From DATBFU01 sp035498405 (lineage in GTDB: Bacteria; Acidobacteriota; Thermoanaerobaculia; UBA5066; Gp7-AA6), in assembly GCA_035498405.1 (NCBI GenBank), contig DATKAE010000032.1, forward strand, positions 43,793 to 107,792: DNA of 64,000 bases, in the 5' to 3' direction. The notes beneath the pieces were generated by a model. It searched no databases. It was not told where the DNA came from and saw only the letters and a program-made list of their open reading frames with translations. The translations under genes were made by a program, and so were the position numbers. Shown here piece after piece: positions 42,061 to 49,643 of the stretch; position 1 is the first letter of the stretch; each line of letters opens with the position of its first letter.

Positions 42061-42066
42061 ATAATA
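42061..42066 (-). promoter_or_regulatory. -10 element, leaderless start of the small zinc protein gene
   Basis: TATTAT on the minus strand, 6 bases before GTG 42054. The same bases read CATAAT/ATAATA on the plus strand and may also serve the divergent gene at 42088, which has its own AGGAGA Shine-Dalgarno. Confidence 0.45.
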
Positions 42067-42087
42067 CGCCCGCAGGAGACTTCCAAC

Positions 42088-42546
42088 ATGCGCAAACGAG
42101 TGACCCTCTCGCTGCTGACGCTCCTCGGCATGTACGCCGGGGCCATCGGCGCGGCACCGGAGTCCTTCGAGAAAACGATTCCCGTCCCGCGCTCGGGTGT
42201 CGCCCGGCTCGGCTGGACCTCCGATCGCTGCTCGGTCGTGAGCGTCGAGCTTCGAAATTACCCGGACTCCGAAGACATCGAGAAGGCGCGCCAGAAGGAT
42301 CCCGGGGACCACTCGTGGGTCTGGTGGCAGTTCAACGTCGAGAACCGCGGGGACGCGAAATGCCGGATCCGGCTCTGGGTCGAGGTCCTCGACAAGAACG
42401 GAAACGTCCTCAAGCAGAGCGACCGGAGCGACACGGTCGACGCCCACAAGTTGGACGACGAGATCCGACTCTCGACTCGAATGAGGACGATCGACATCGC
42501 CGATGCTCCGAAGGCGCGCCTGCGCGCGGAGATTGGACCGAAGTGA
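42088..42546 (+). CDS. Secreted hypothetical protein
   Basis: A 152-residue protein with a clear signal peptide (RKRVTLSLLTLLGMYAGAIGAAPES, cleavage near residue 22). The mature part is beta-rich (SVVSVELRNYP, WVWWQFNVENRG, RIRLWVEVLDKNGNVL), probably a small Ig-like fold. Two Cys (DRCSVV, AKCRI) may form a disulfide. It has a strong AGGAGA Shine-Dalgarno. No family recognised. Confidence 0.65.
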   Translation: MRKRVTLSLLTLLGMYAGAIGAAPESFEKTIPVPRSGVARLGWTSDRCSVVSVELRNYPDSEDIEKARQKDPGDHSWVWWQFNVENRGDAKCRIRLWVEVLDKNGNVLKQSDRSDTVDAHKLDDEIRLSTRMRTIDIADAPKARLRAEIGPK

Positions 42547-42603
42547 CGTCCGGCTCGACCGTCGGCACGCGATAGCCGCCGACGCCGGGCGATTGCTGTC
42601 CCG

Positions 42604-42609
42604 TAGAAT
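42604..42609 (+). promoter_or_regulatory. -10 element, leaderless start of ygfZ
   Basis: TAGAAT with 7 bases to a GTG at 42617. The hexamer contains the ATG at 42608, so that ATG is unlikely to be the start if this promoter is used. Confidence 0.45.
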
Positions 42610-42616
42610 GGCTCCC

Positions 42617-43558
42617 GTGACGCCGTCCCTGGAGGAAGCGGCCCGCGCGGGAGCGTACCGGGCCGCACGGGAGGGACTGGCGCATCGCGCGCGGGACACG
42701 GCCGTTCTCGACGTCGAGGGTCGCGACCGCGAGAGCTTCCTGCAGGGCCAGCTGACGCAGGACGTCCGATCACTGACGGCGGGTCAGTCGCGGGCGGCGG
42801 CCGCCCTCACGCCTACGGGCAAGCTCCTATTCACTGCGCGGCTGGTCGGGCTGGCCGACCGAATCCGGCTCTTGCTCCCGGCCGGCTCCCGAGAATCGGC
42901 CCTGGCTCACCTCAGAAAATTCGCGGCCTTCCAGAAGGTCTCGGTCGAGGATCGCTCCGGCGCCTATCGCCGGCTGGGGCTCTATGGGCCGCGCGGTCTC
43001 GCGCTCGCCGATCTCCCGGCCGAGATTCTTTGCCTGGCCGGCGAGGGAGAGTTCTCTTGCGAGCTCCTAGTGCCGCTTGACCGCGAAGCCGACGCCCGAG
43101 CATGGCTCGATCGCCAGGGAGCCGTCCCGATCGACCCCGCGACGGCCGAAATCTTGCGGGTCGAGGCCGGTCGGCCGCGGTTCGGGCAGGACGTCGACAC
43201 CTCGAACCTGCCCGACGAGGCTGGCCTGGACGCGGCGATCTCCTCGACCAAGGGATGCTACGTGGGCCAGGAGATCATCGCGCGCCGGCGTACCTATGGA
43301 CGACTGAACCGCCGGCTGATTGGCTACCACTTTCCGGAGGGCATCCTGCCGGCGGGAACGATACTTCGGCGGGGGGCCGCGCCTGGCGAGGCTCCCGAGG
43401 CGACCCAGGCCGGGCGTGTCACGAGTTCCGTGGTCTCGCCGCGATTCGGCCCCATCGGACTCGGTTTCGCCTTCCACGATGTCGCGATCGGGGACCGCCT
43501 CGTTTCGGTGGATGATCTCGCCCGGACGGCCGTCGCTTCGGTGCTCCCGTTCGTGTGA
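42617..43558 (+). CDS. ygfZ: Folate-binding protein YgfZ (GcvT-like)
   Basis: About 313 residues. The defining motif KGCYVGQEI is present, together with FLQGQLTQDV near the N-terminus and LGFAFHDVAIGD in the C-terminal barrel. The protein belongs to the tetrahydrofolate-dependent aminomethyltransferase fold but acts in assembly or repair of Fe-S clusters, including those of radical SAM enzymes such as LipA. The GTG start (42617) is chosen by promoter spacing; the ATG at 42608 is in frame and adds three residues. The stop overlaps the EamA gene start (GTGA). Confidence 0.9.
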   Translation: MTPSLEEAARAGAYRAAREGLAHRARDTAVLDVEGRDRESFLQGQLTQDVRSLTAGQSRAAAALTPTGKLLFTARLVGLADRIRLLLPAGSRESALAHLRKFAAFQKVSVEDRSGAYRRLGLYGPRGLALADLPAEILCLAGEGEFSCELLVPLDREADARAWLDRQGAVPIDPATAEILRVEAGRPRFGQDVDTSNLPDEAGLDAAISSTKGCYVGQEIIARRRTYGRLNRRLIGYHFPEGILPAGTILRRGAAPGEAPEATQAGRVTSSVVSPRFGPIGLGFAFHDVAIGDRLVSVDDLARTAVASVLPFV

Positions 43559-44469
43559 ACCCGCCGACCCGAGAAAACAGCGGCTGGCCCGTACACGTGG
43601 CCCTTCTGGGGGCCCAGACGGGGTTTTCGCTCTTTCCCATCTTCGGCAAGCTCGCCCTCGCGACCATCCCCCCCATGGTTCTCGCGGCGTTTCGTGTGGT
43701 CGCGGCCTCGCTGCTGCTCGCGATGTTCCGGCGCTTCTCCGGAGAGGAGCGGATCGCGCCGGGGGACCGCAAACGGATCCTCCTCTTCGCCCTGCTGGGA
43801 GTCTCCTTCAACCAGGTCCTCTTCATCTTCGGTCTGTCCCTGACCACGGCCATCAACACGACGATCTTGACGGCGATGATTCCGATCTACACGCTCGCGG
43901 CTGCGGCCCTGCTGCGCCACGAACGCCTGACCGTTCGCGGCGCGGCGGCCCTGCTCTTGGCCGCCCCCGGCGCTTTGCTCTTGCTTCGCGCCGAGAGTTT
44001 CGATTGGCACAACGAGTACTTCCGCGGAGATCTGATGCTGATCGCCAACGGAATCTCGTATGCCTTCTATCTCGTTCTCTCACGGCCGATCCTGGCTCGC
44101 TACCGCGTCCTGACGGTCGTTTCGGGCGTCTTCGCATACGGCACTCTCCCGATCGCCCTGGCGGCGCTCCCGTCGCTCGCGGCTTTCTCGGCCCGCCGGG
44201 TCACCGCCGTGGGATGGGAGAGCCTAGCCGCGGTCATTCTCCTTTGCACCGTCCTCCCCTACTTCTGGAACTCCTGGGCCCTCGCGCGCACGCACGCCTC
44301 CCGGGTCGCCTTCTACATCTTCCTGCAGCCCCTGATCTCCTCGGCGCTGGCGATCCTCGTCCTGGGCGAGCGCCTCACGTTGCGCACCGCCGCAGCCGCG
44401 TTGCTCATCCTCTCCGGCCTGGCGGTTTCGCTCTCGCCGGCGCGTCTGGCCGCGCGCCCGATCCCATGA
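43555..44469 (+). CDS. EamA/DMT-family transporter
   Basis: A 304-residue protein with ten predicted TM helices in two EamA repeats, the typical drug/metabolite transporter size. First repeat landmarks are VLAAFRVVAASLLLA and NQVLFIFGLSLT; the second has SYAFYLVLSRPI and LQPLISSALAILVLGERLTL. Substrate unknown. The GTG start overlaps the ygfZ stop, and the stop overlaps the glycosyltransferase ATG. Confidence 0.88.
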   Translation: MNPPTRENSGWPVHVALLGAQTGFSLFPIFGKLALATIPPMVLAAFRVVAASLLLAMFRRFSGEERIAPGDRKRILLFALLGVSFNQVLFIFGLSLTTAINTTILTAMIPIYTLAAAALLRHERLTVRGAAALLLAAPGALLLLRAESFDWHNEYFRGDLMLIANGISYAFYLVLSRPILARYRVLTVVSGVFAYGTLPIALAALPSLAAFSARRVTAVGWESLAAVILLCTVLPYFWNSWALARTHASRVAFYIFLQPLISSALAILVLGERLTLRTAAAALLILSGLAVSLSPARLAARPIP

Positions 44470-45170
44470 CGACATCGGTCTCGGGCCTCCGAGTCGCGGT
44501 CGTCATCCCGGTCTTCAACGAGCAGGAGGCGCTTCCGCTCGTCGTCGCGGACCTGCCCCGGGCCTTGATTTCCGAGGTGATCGTCGTCGATAACGGCTCG
44601 ACCGATGGCACGGCCCAGATCGCGCGCGGGCTTCCCGTGCGCCTCATCCGGGAGGCGCGGCGGGGCTACGGGAGCGCCTGTCTGGCGGGTGTCCAAGCGC
44701 TCGCCGGCCATCCGCCCGACGTCGTCGTCTTCCTCGACGGCGACTATTCGGACCACCCCGAGCAACTGCCTCTCCTGCTCGAGGCCGTGGCACAAGGCGC
44801 CGAGCTCGTGATCGGTTCGCGGCGGCTCGGCCGCGCGGAGCCCGGAGCGTTGTTGCCCCAAGCGCGGTTCGGCAACGCGCTCGCTTGCCGGCTCATCCGA
44901 TGGCTCTATGGCTATCGGTATACGGACCTCGGTCCGTTTCGCGCCATTCGGTGGGATTCGTACCGGCGCCTCGGGATGCAGGACACCGGCTTCGGATGGA
45001 CCGCGGAAATGCAAGTCAAGGCGCTTTCGGCGGGACTCCGTGTGGCCGAGGTTCCGGTCTCCTACCGGCGCCGCGTCGGAGTCTCCAAGATCACCGGCAC
45101 CATCAGCGGCACCCTCCGAGCGGGTTTGAAGATCCTCTGGACGATTGCGCGCTGCCGGCTCGCGCGATGA
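44466..45170 (+). CDS. Family 2 glycosyltransferase (DPM/UgtP-like)
   Basis: A 234-residue GT-A protein with no TM helices. The N-terminal VAVVIPVFNEQEALP, VIVVDNGSTDGT and the metal-binding LDGDYSDHP (D-x-D-like) are GT2 hallmarks, as is SRRLGRAEPGALLP. It resembles soluble dolichol-phosphate/undecaprenyl-phosphate mannosyl- or glucosyltransferases. It overlaps the EamA stop (ATGA), which hints at a lipid-linked sugar made by the GT and moved by the transporter; that link is inference. Confidence 0.85.
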   Translation: MTTSVSGLRVAVVIPVFNEQEALPLVVADLPRALISEVIVVDNGSTDGTAQIARGLPVRLIREARRGYGSACLAGVQALAGHPPDVVVFLDGDYSDHPEQLPLLLEAVAQGAELVIGSRRLGRAEPGALLPQARFGNALACRLIRWLYGYRYTDLGPFRAIRWDSYRRLGMQDTGFGWTAEMQVKALSAGLRVAEVPVSYRRRVGVSKITGTISGTLRAGLKILWTIARCRLAR

Positions 45171-45191
45171 CGCCCGCGGTTCTCGCGTGTC

Positions 45192-45596
45192 CTACTGGCG
45201 GAAGCGGTCGAGAGTTTGGACCACCTTCTCCGGCGCGTGCCTCGGCTTCCCATGAACATCCGCGAAGATGTGTCGCGTCGACCCGTCGGCCATGAGAAGG
45301 TCCGTCGCGTCGACGACCTCGTAGTCGAAACGGAGGCCCCGGCCCGAGAGCTCCGGCAGTGTGGTGCGCACGCGCAGGGGGTCGTCGTAACGAGCCGGGC
45401 GGCGATACTTGCACTGGAGTCCGATGACCGGAATCAGCAAGCCCGACTCCTCGAGCTCGCGGTAAGGCAGACCCGCCGCGCGGCAGAACTCGGTTCTTCC
45501 GATCTCGAACCAGACCGCATAGTGGGAGTGGTAGACGACCCCCATTTGGTCGGTCTCGGCGTAGCGCACCCGGACGGCAATCTCGACGGTGCGCAT
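45192..45596 (-). CDS. Acyl-CoA thioesterase, YbgC/4HBT type
   Basis: A 134-residue hot-dog protein. The catalytic motif VRYAETDQMGVVYHSHYAVWFE (key residues Asp in TDQMG and the following VYHSHY) is that of 4-hydroxybenzoyl-CoA thioesterase and YbgC. In many Gram-negatives ybgC sits with tol-pal; here it is about 8 kb away, next to coaD. Its gene starts 29 bases after coaD. Confidence 0.88.
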   Translation of the reverse strand: MRTVEIAVRVRYAETDQMGVVYHSHYAVWFEIGRTEFCRAAGLPYRELEESGLLIPVIGLQCKYRRPARYDDPLRVRTTLPELSGRGLRFDYEVVDATDLLMADGSTRHIFADVHGKPRHAPEKVVQTLDRFRQ

Positions 45597-45625
45597 GGGG
45601 TCTCGGGTGCCGGCGCGTTCCTGGA

Positions 45626-46105
45626 TCAGAACCGCTCGGCGAGCCGCCGTCGGACCGTCTCGGGAACCAGTCCGGTCAGGTCCCCGCCCAGACGCGCGAC
45701 CTCTTTGACCAGCCGGCTCGAGACGTAGGAGTATTCCTCCTTGGCCATGAGGAACACGGTCTCCACCTCCGGGGACAGGCGACGGTTCATGAGGGCCATC
45801 TGGAGCTCGTACTCGTAGTCCGAGATCGCGCGAAGTCCCCGGACGATGAGCGAGGCGCCGCAGCCCTTCGCAAAATCGACGAGCAGGCCGGAGAAAGAGC
45901 GGACCTCGACGTCCGGGGAGTCGCCCAGAATCTCGCGGATCATGACCACGCGTTCCGGAACGGAAAAGAGCGGCGTCTTGGAATCATTTTCCAAGATGGC
46001 GATGATCACGCGGTCCGCCAGCCGCCGCGCGCGAGAGACGATGTCCAGATGGCCGCAAGTCGGCGGGTCGAAGGAGCCCGGATAGAGCGCAACTCGTTCG
46101 GGCAT
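45626..46105 (-). CDS. coaD: Phosphopantetheine adenylyltransferase
   Basis: A 159-residue enzyme, the normal length. The nucleotidylyltransferase motif T-x-G-H is in PGSFDPPTCGHLD, and the family's EYSYVSSRLVKEVARLGG is the C-terminal ATP-binding signature (ISSS/T-x-x-R equivalent). LIVRGLRAISDYEYE binds pantetheine phosphate. It makes dephospho-CoA. The start overlaps the permease stop as TAATG. Confidence 0.96.
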   Translation of the reverse strand: MPERVALYPGSFDPPTCGHLDIVSRARRLADRVIIAILENDSKTPLFSVPERVVMIREILGDSPDVEVRSFSGLLVDFAKGCGASLIVRGLRAISDYEYELQMALMNRRLSPEVETVFLMAKEEYSYVSSRLVKEVARLGGDLTGLVPETVRRRLAERF

Positions 46106-46956
46106 TACCTGCTCCCCCTCTCGACCACCGCCGACCGCAGGCCCTCCGCCAGAAGATTATAGGCGGCCACCGTCAGGAAGAGAGCGATCCCGGGGAACAG
46201 AGCCATCCACCACGCCTCCTCGATGTAGGTCGGCGCCACCGCGAGGATCCCGCCCCAGGAAGCGGTCGAGGCCGGGAGCCCGACGCCGAGGAACGAGAGC
46301 GCGGCTTCGGCCAGGATCGCCCACGCCACGCCGAAAGCCGCCGACACCAAGAGCGGCGGCAGCACGTTCGGCAACAGGTGACGCACCAGGATGCGCGGGG
46401 TCGACGCGCCCGCCGCGCGCGCGGCACGCGTGTAGTCGAGGTCCTTCACCTTCAGAACCTCGGCCCGGGCATAGCGCGCGTCGCCCGGCCAGGAAGTCAG
46501 CCCGATGGCGAGGATGACGGCCGCCGGCGAGGGGGGCAGAAATGCCGCGAGCGCCAGCAGCAGGAAGAGGACCGGAAAGCACAGCACGACCTCCATGACT
46601 CGGGAGAGCAACAAATCGGCTGCGCCGCCGAAATATCCGGCACTCGCGCCGACCGCAAATCCGACCAGCAGCGACACGGCGGCCGCAGCCAGGCCAATTC
46701 CGAGCGAGATGGGTGTTGCGACCATCACTCGGGCGAATAGGTCTCGCCCGAGGTCGTCCGTACCGAAAGGATGGGTGGCCGAGGGAGCGGCCAGGCGCTC
46801 CTCCAGCCGGATCTCGGCCGCGCGACGCGCGAAGAGCGGGGAGACCAAAGCGGCGAGCCAGAGCAGGATCACCACGGCCAGAGCCACGGAGCCGGTGACC
46901 GGCAGGCGTGCTCCGCGCCGAATCCCGCGGGCGCCAGACTCCGGCGTCGCGGTCAA
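46105..46956 (-). CDS. Peptide/nickel ABC transporter permease (DppC-like)
   Basis: A 283-residue membrane protein with about six TM helices. The family N-terminal segment HPFGTDDLGRDLFARVM and the EAA loop ARAAGASTPRILVRHLLPN are diagnostic of DppC/OppC permeases. It starts with TTG at 46956, overlapping the DppB-like stop. With the two upstream genes it forms most of a peptide importer, but no ATP-binding subunits follow; coaD comes next. Confidence 0.9.
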   Translation of the reverse strand: MTATPESGARGIRRGARLPVTGSVALAVVILLWLAALVSPLFARRAAEIRLEERLAAPSATHPFGTDDLGRDLFARVMVATPISLGIGLAAAAVSLLVGFAVGASAGYFGGAADLLLSRVMEVVLCFPVLFLLLALAAFLPPSPAAVILAIGLTSWPGDARYARAEVLKVKDLDYTRAARAAGASTPRILVRHLLPNVLPPLLVSAAFGVAWAILAEAALSFLGVGLPASTASWGGILAVAPTYIEEAWWMALFPGIALFLTVAAYNLLAEGLRSAVVERGSR

Positions 46957-47933
46957 CGCGGCTCCGTCCCGTCCCGGACCCGTGGATCGGCGAGGGCATA
47001 GGCCAAATCCGCGGTCAGCGTCAGGACGAGCGTCGCTACGGCGCCGAGCAAAGAAAGCGCGAGGACGACCGGATAGTCCCGCGCGAGGATGGAGTCGAAG
47101 AACAGCCGACCCACTCCGGGCCAGGCGAAGATCCGCTCGATGATCACGCTTCCCGACAGGAGGCCGGGCAGCATCAGTCCGAGAAGCGTGATCAACGGAA
47201 GCAGGGCATTTCGAAAGGCGTGGGCCCAGAGGGCTCGGCGTGGAGAGGCGCCGCGGGCTCGCGCCGCCAAGACGAAGTCGTGTTGCCTCGCCTCGGCCAC
47301 TCCCGACCGGACCAGTCGCGCAAAGAAAGCGAGCGAACCGTACGTGAGACAGACGACGGGAAGCGCGAGGTGCTCCAGTCGGTCGGACAGCCCCGCCCAC
47401 CCGGAGGGCGTCCCGTCGGAGGCCACCCCGTAGAGGGGCAGCCACCGCAGACGGACCGAGAACAAGGTCTGGAGGAGCAGGGCCGCCCAAAATGAAGGCA
47501 GCGAATAGAGGGCGAACAGCACGACACCCGAAACTCGGTCGAGCGAGCCTTCCGGGTGGCCCCCCGCCGCGACACCGAGCGGAATCGCGATCCCCAGTGT
47601 GAGAAGCAGCGCCAGGCCATTCAGGAGCAAGGTGTAGGGAAGGGCTTCGAGAATCCGGGTGGCGACCGGCCGATGGTCCACGAAGGACTCGCCCAGATCC
47701 AGCCGCCCCACGCGGACCAGCCACGTGGCGAAGCGCTCGGGCAGCGGACGGTCGAGGCCGTACAGCCGCCGCATCTCTTCGGCGGCGCGGGCCGAAACAC
47801 GGCGGCCGGACTCGGCCCCGAGGGCTGTCACGGGACTTCCCGGCGCCAGGTGCAGCAGGAGGAAAACGAGAATGACGATTCCCAGGAGCGTCGGCACCGC
47901 CAGGGCCAGACGCTGGAGCGTGTAGCGAATCAC
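46953..47933 (-). CDS. Peptide/nickel ABC transporter permease (DppB-like)
   Basis: A 326-residue protein. RYTLQRLALAVPTLLGIVI is the typical DppB N-terminus, and the EAA loop is ARARGASPRRALWAHAFRNALLPLITLLG (key part RGASPRR-x-x-WAHAFRN). SVIIERIFAWPGVGRLFFDSI follows. The GTG at 47933 overlaps the binding-protein stop (GTGA). Confidence 0.92.
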   Translation of the reverse strand: MIRYTLQRLALAVPTLLGIVILVFLLLHLAPGSPVTALGAESGRRVSARAAEEMRRLYGLDRPLPERFATWLVRVGRLDLGESFVDHRPVATRILEALPYTLLLNGLALLLTLGIAIPLGVAAGGHPEGSLDRVSGVVLFALYSLPSFWAALLLQTLFSVRLRWLPLYGVASDGTPSGWAGLSDRLEHLALPVVCLTYGSLAFFARLVRSGVAEARQHDFVLAARARGASPRRALWAHAFRNALLPLITLLGLMLPGLLSGSVIIERIFAWPGVGRLFFDSILARDYPVVLALSLLGAVATLVLTLTADLAYALADPRVRDGTEPR

Positions 47934-49591
47934 GGCCGGACTCCGGCGGGGGCCTCGAGAGCCCACCAGCCGAGGGGGCCAGGCCAGATGCCGAAAAGAC
48001 CGAGCGGCGAGGTCTCGACACCCTGCAGGCGCCGGCGCAGCCCGTACTTCTTGGTGGCGTTGACGACGAAGACCGCCGGAGCGTCATCCCGGAAGATGCG
48101 GTGGAGTCGGTGGTAGATCGCGATGCGCCGGTCCTCCTGTCGCTCGCCGCGCGCCTGCTCCATGAGGCGATCCGCCTCGGGGTTCCGGTAGAAGCCGCTG
48201 TTTAAGCCCCGAGGCGGCCACTGCGAGGAGTCCCAGTAGGGGTACGGGTCGGGGTTTGGGTCGGAGGCGCTCGAAGCCAGCGACGCCGCCTCGAAGGCTC
48301 CGGAATCCACGCGCTCGACGAAGGAGGCCCACTCGAGCGGCCGCACCCGCGCCCGCACGCCGACCCGCGCGAGCGCTGCCGCGAAGGTCTCGTCGATCTG
48401 ACGGCCAATCGTGTTGCCCGCCGAGACGAGCAGCTCGAAGTCGAACTCGCGGCCGTCGCGGTCGCGAATACCGTCGCCGTTGGTGTCGCGCCACCCCAAG
48501 TCCTCGAGCAGGGCCGCCGCCCCTTTCGGGTCGAAGGGAAGCGGCTCGACCGACGAGTCGTAGGCGGGAGACTCCGGTGCCCACGGTCCGGAGATGACTC
48601 GGGCCGAACCCTGGAACAGATGGCGCGCAATCCCTTCCCGGTCGAGCAGCATCGTCACGGCTCGCCGCGCTCGCGGGTCGGCGAAGAAAGGAAGGCGCGC
48701 GTTCAAGGCGATGTAGTTGTAATCGAGATCGTAGAATTCGACCACGCGGCAGCACTGGGAGAAGGCCGGATCCTCCGCGGCCCGCTGTTTGAGGGGAGCG
48801 TCGATCCAGCTCTCATCGAGGTCCCCCTGCACCAATGCCCGGTAGGCGACGGCATTCTCCGGGACGACACGAAACACGATCCGGTCGAAATATCCGCGAG
48901 GGCCCCAGTAACGAAGGTTGCGCTCGAGCGTGATCGACTCCTGAGCCTTCCAGGAGGTGAGGCGGTACGGGCCATTCGAGAGCGGCGCCCGGTTGTCGGG
49001 AGCGCGGTCGAAGGCGACACCCTGAAACCGGCGGGCCGGGAGCAGCGGCAGGGCGAACGCCATCGCCCGATACGCGTCGACCCGCCGAAACCGGGCGCGA
49101 AATGCGTGCGGCCCGGCCTCTTCGACCGAGACGAGATCCTCGAAGAAGGACTTGTAGAGCGGAGAGCTGGTTCCCGGGTCTGCGATCTTGCGGATCGTGA
49201 ACACGGCGTCGGAGGGCGTGACCGGCACACCGTCCTCCCAAACGGCTTCGGGCCGCAGGTGCACGGTGAAGCTCAGGCCATCGGGCGAAGTCTCGAACCG
49301 CTCGGCGAGGCCCGGAACCAGTGCGAGCCGGTCGTCGAAGTCGAAGAGGTTTCGGGATAGATACTGGAGGACGAGCTGTTCGGGCACGTCCGTCTGGAGC
49401 ACGGCGTTTAGGCTCCCCGGCTCGCCGAAGAGACGCCGGTAGAGAGTCCCGCCATCGGCGGGCGAACTGCCCACCCGGGTCGCCGCCGGGGCTGGACTCT
49501 TTCTCGGCGCGGCGAAGGCGCCCTGGCGCTCCTTCCCGCGGCATCCCGCGAGAAGCGCGATCGCCACGAGGGTCGTCGCGAGAAGGCGCAC
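47930..49591 (-). CDS. Peptide ABC transporter substrate-binding lipoprotein (DppA/OppA family)
   Basis: A 553-residue SBP_bac_5 protein. The signal sequence ends in the lipobox LLAGC (Cys17). Family signatures are LVPGLAERFETSPDGLSFTVHLRPEAVWEDG, ALSNGPYRL-type segment (PLSNGPYRLTSW) and DPNPDPYPYW near the C-terminus, with RDRDGREFDFELL between. It binds oligopeptides or a similar solute in the periplasm. GTG start 6 bases after CATAAT. Together with the two peptidases of region 1, it fits a peptide-consuming lifestyle. Confidence 0.9.
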   Translation of the reverse strand: MRLLATTLVAIALLAGCRGKERQGAFAAPRKSPAPAATRVGSSPADGGTLYRRLFGEPGSLNAVLQTDVPEQLVLQYLSRNLFDFDDRLALVPGLAERFETSPDGLSFTVHLRPEAVWEDGVPVTPSDAVFTIRKIADPGTSSPLYKSFFEDLVSVEEAGPHAFRARFRRVDAYRAMAFALPLLPARRFQGVAFDRAPDNRAPLSNGPYRLTSWKAQESITLERNLRYWGPRGYFDRIVFRVVPENAVAYRALVQGDLDESWIDAPLKQRAAEDPAFSQCCRVVEFYDLDYNYIALNARLPFFADPRARRAVTMLLDREGIARHLFQGSARVISGPWAPESPAYDSSVEPLPFDPKGAAALLEDLGWRDTNGDGIRDRDGREFDFELLVSAGNTIGRQIDETFAAALARVGVRARVRPLEWASFVERVDSGAFEAASLASSASDPNPDPYPYWDSSQWPPRGLNSGFYRNPEADRLMEQARGERQEDRRIAIYHRLHRIFRDDAPAVFVVNATKKYGLRRRLQGVETSPLGLFGIWPGPLGWWALEAPAGVRP

Positions 49592-49597
49592 GCCCCG

Positions 49598-49603
49598 ATT
49601 ATG
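49598..49603 (-). promoter_or_regulatory. -10 element, leaderless start of the peptide transporter operon
   Basis: CATAAT (5 of 6 matches to TATAAT) on the minus strand, 6 bases before GTG 49591. No Shine-Dalgarno. Confidence 0.5.
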
Positions 49604-49643
49604 AAGGACTCGATCGTCCGGATTCGACGTTCGACCGCCCGGC

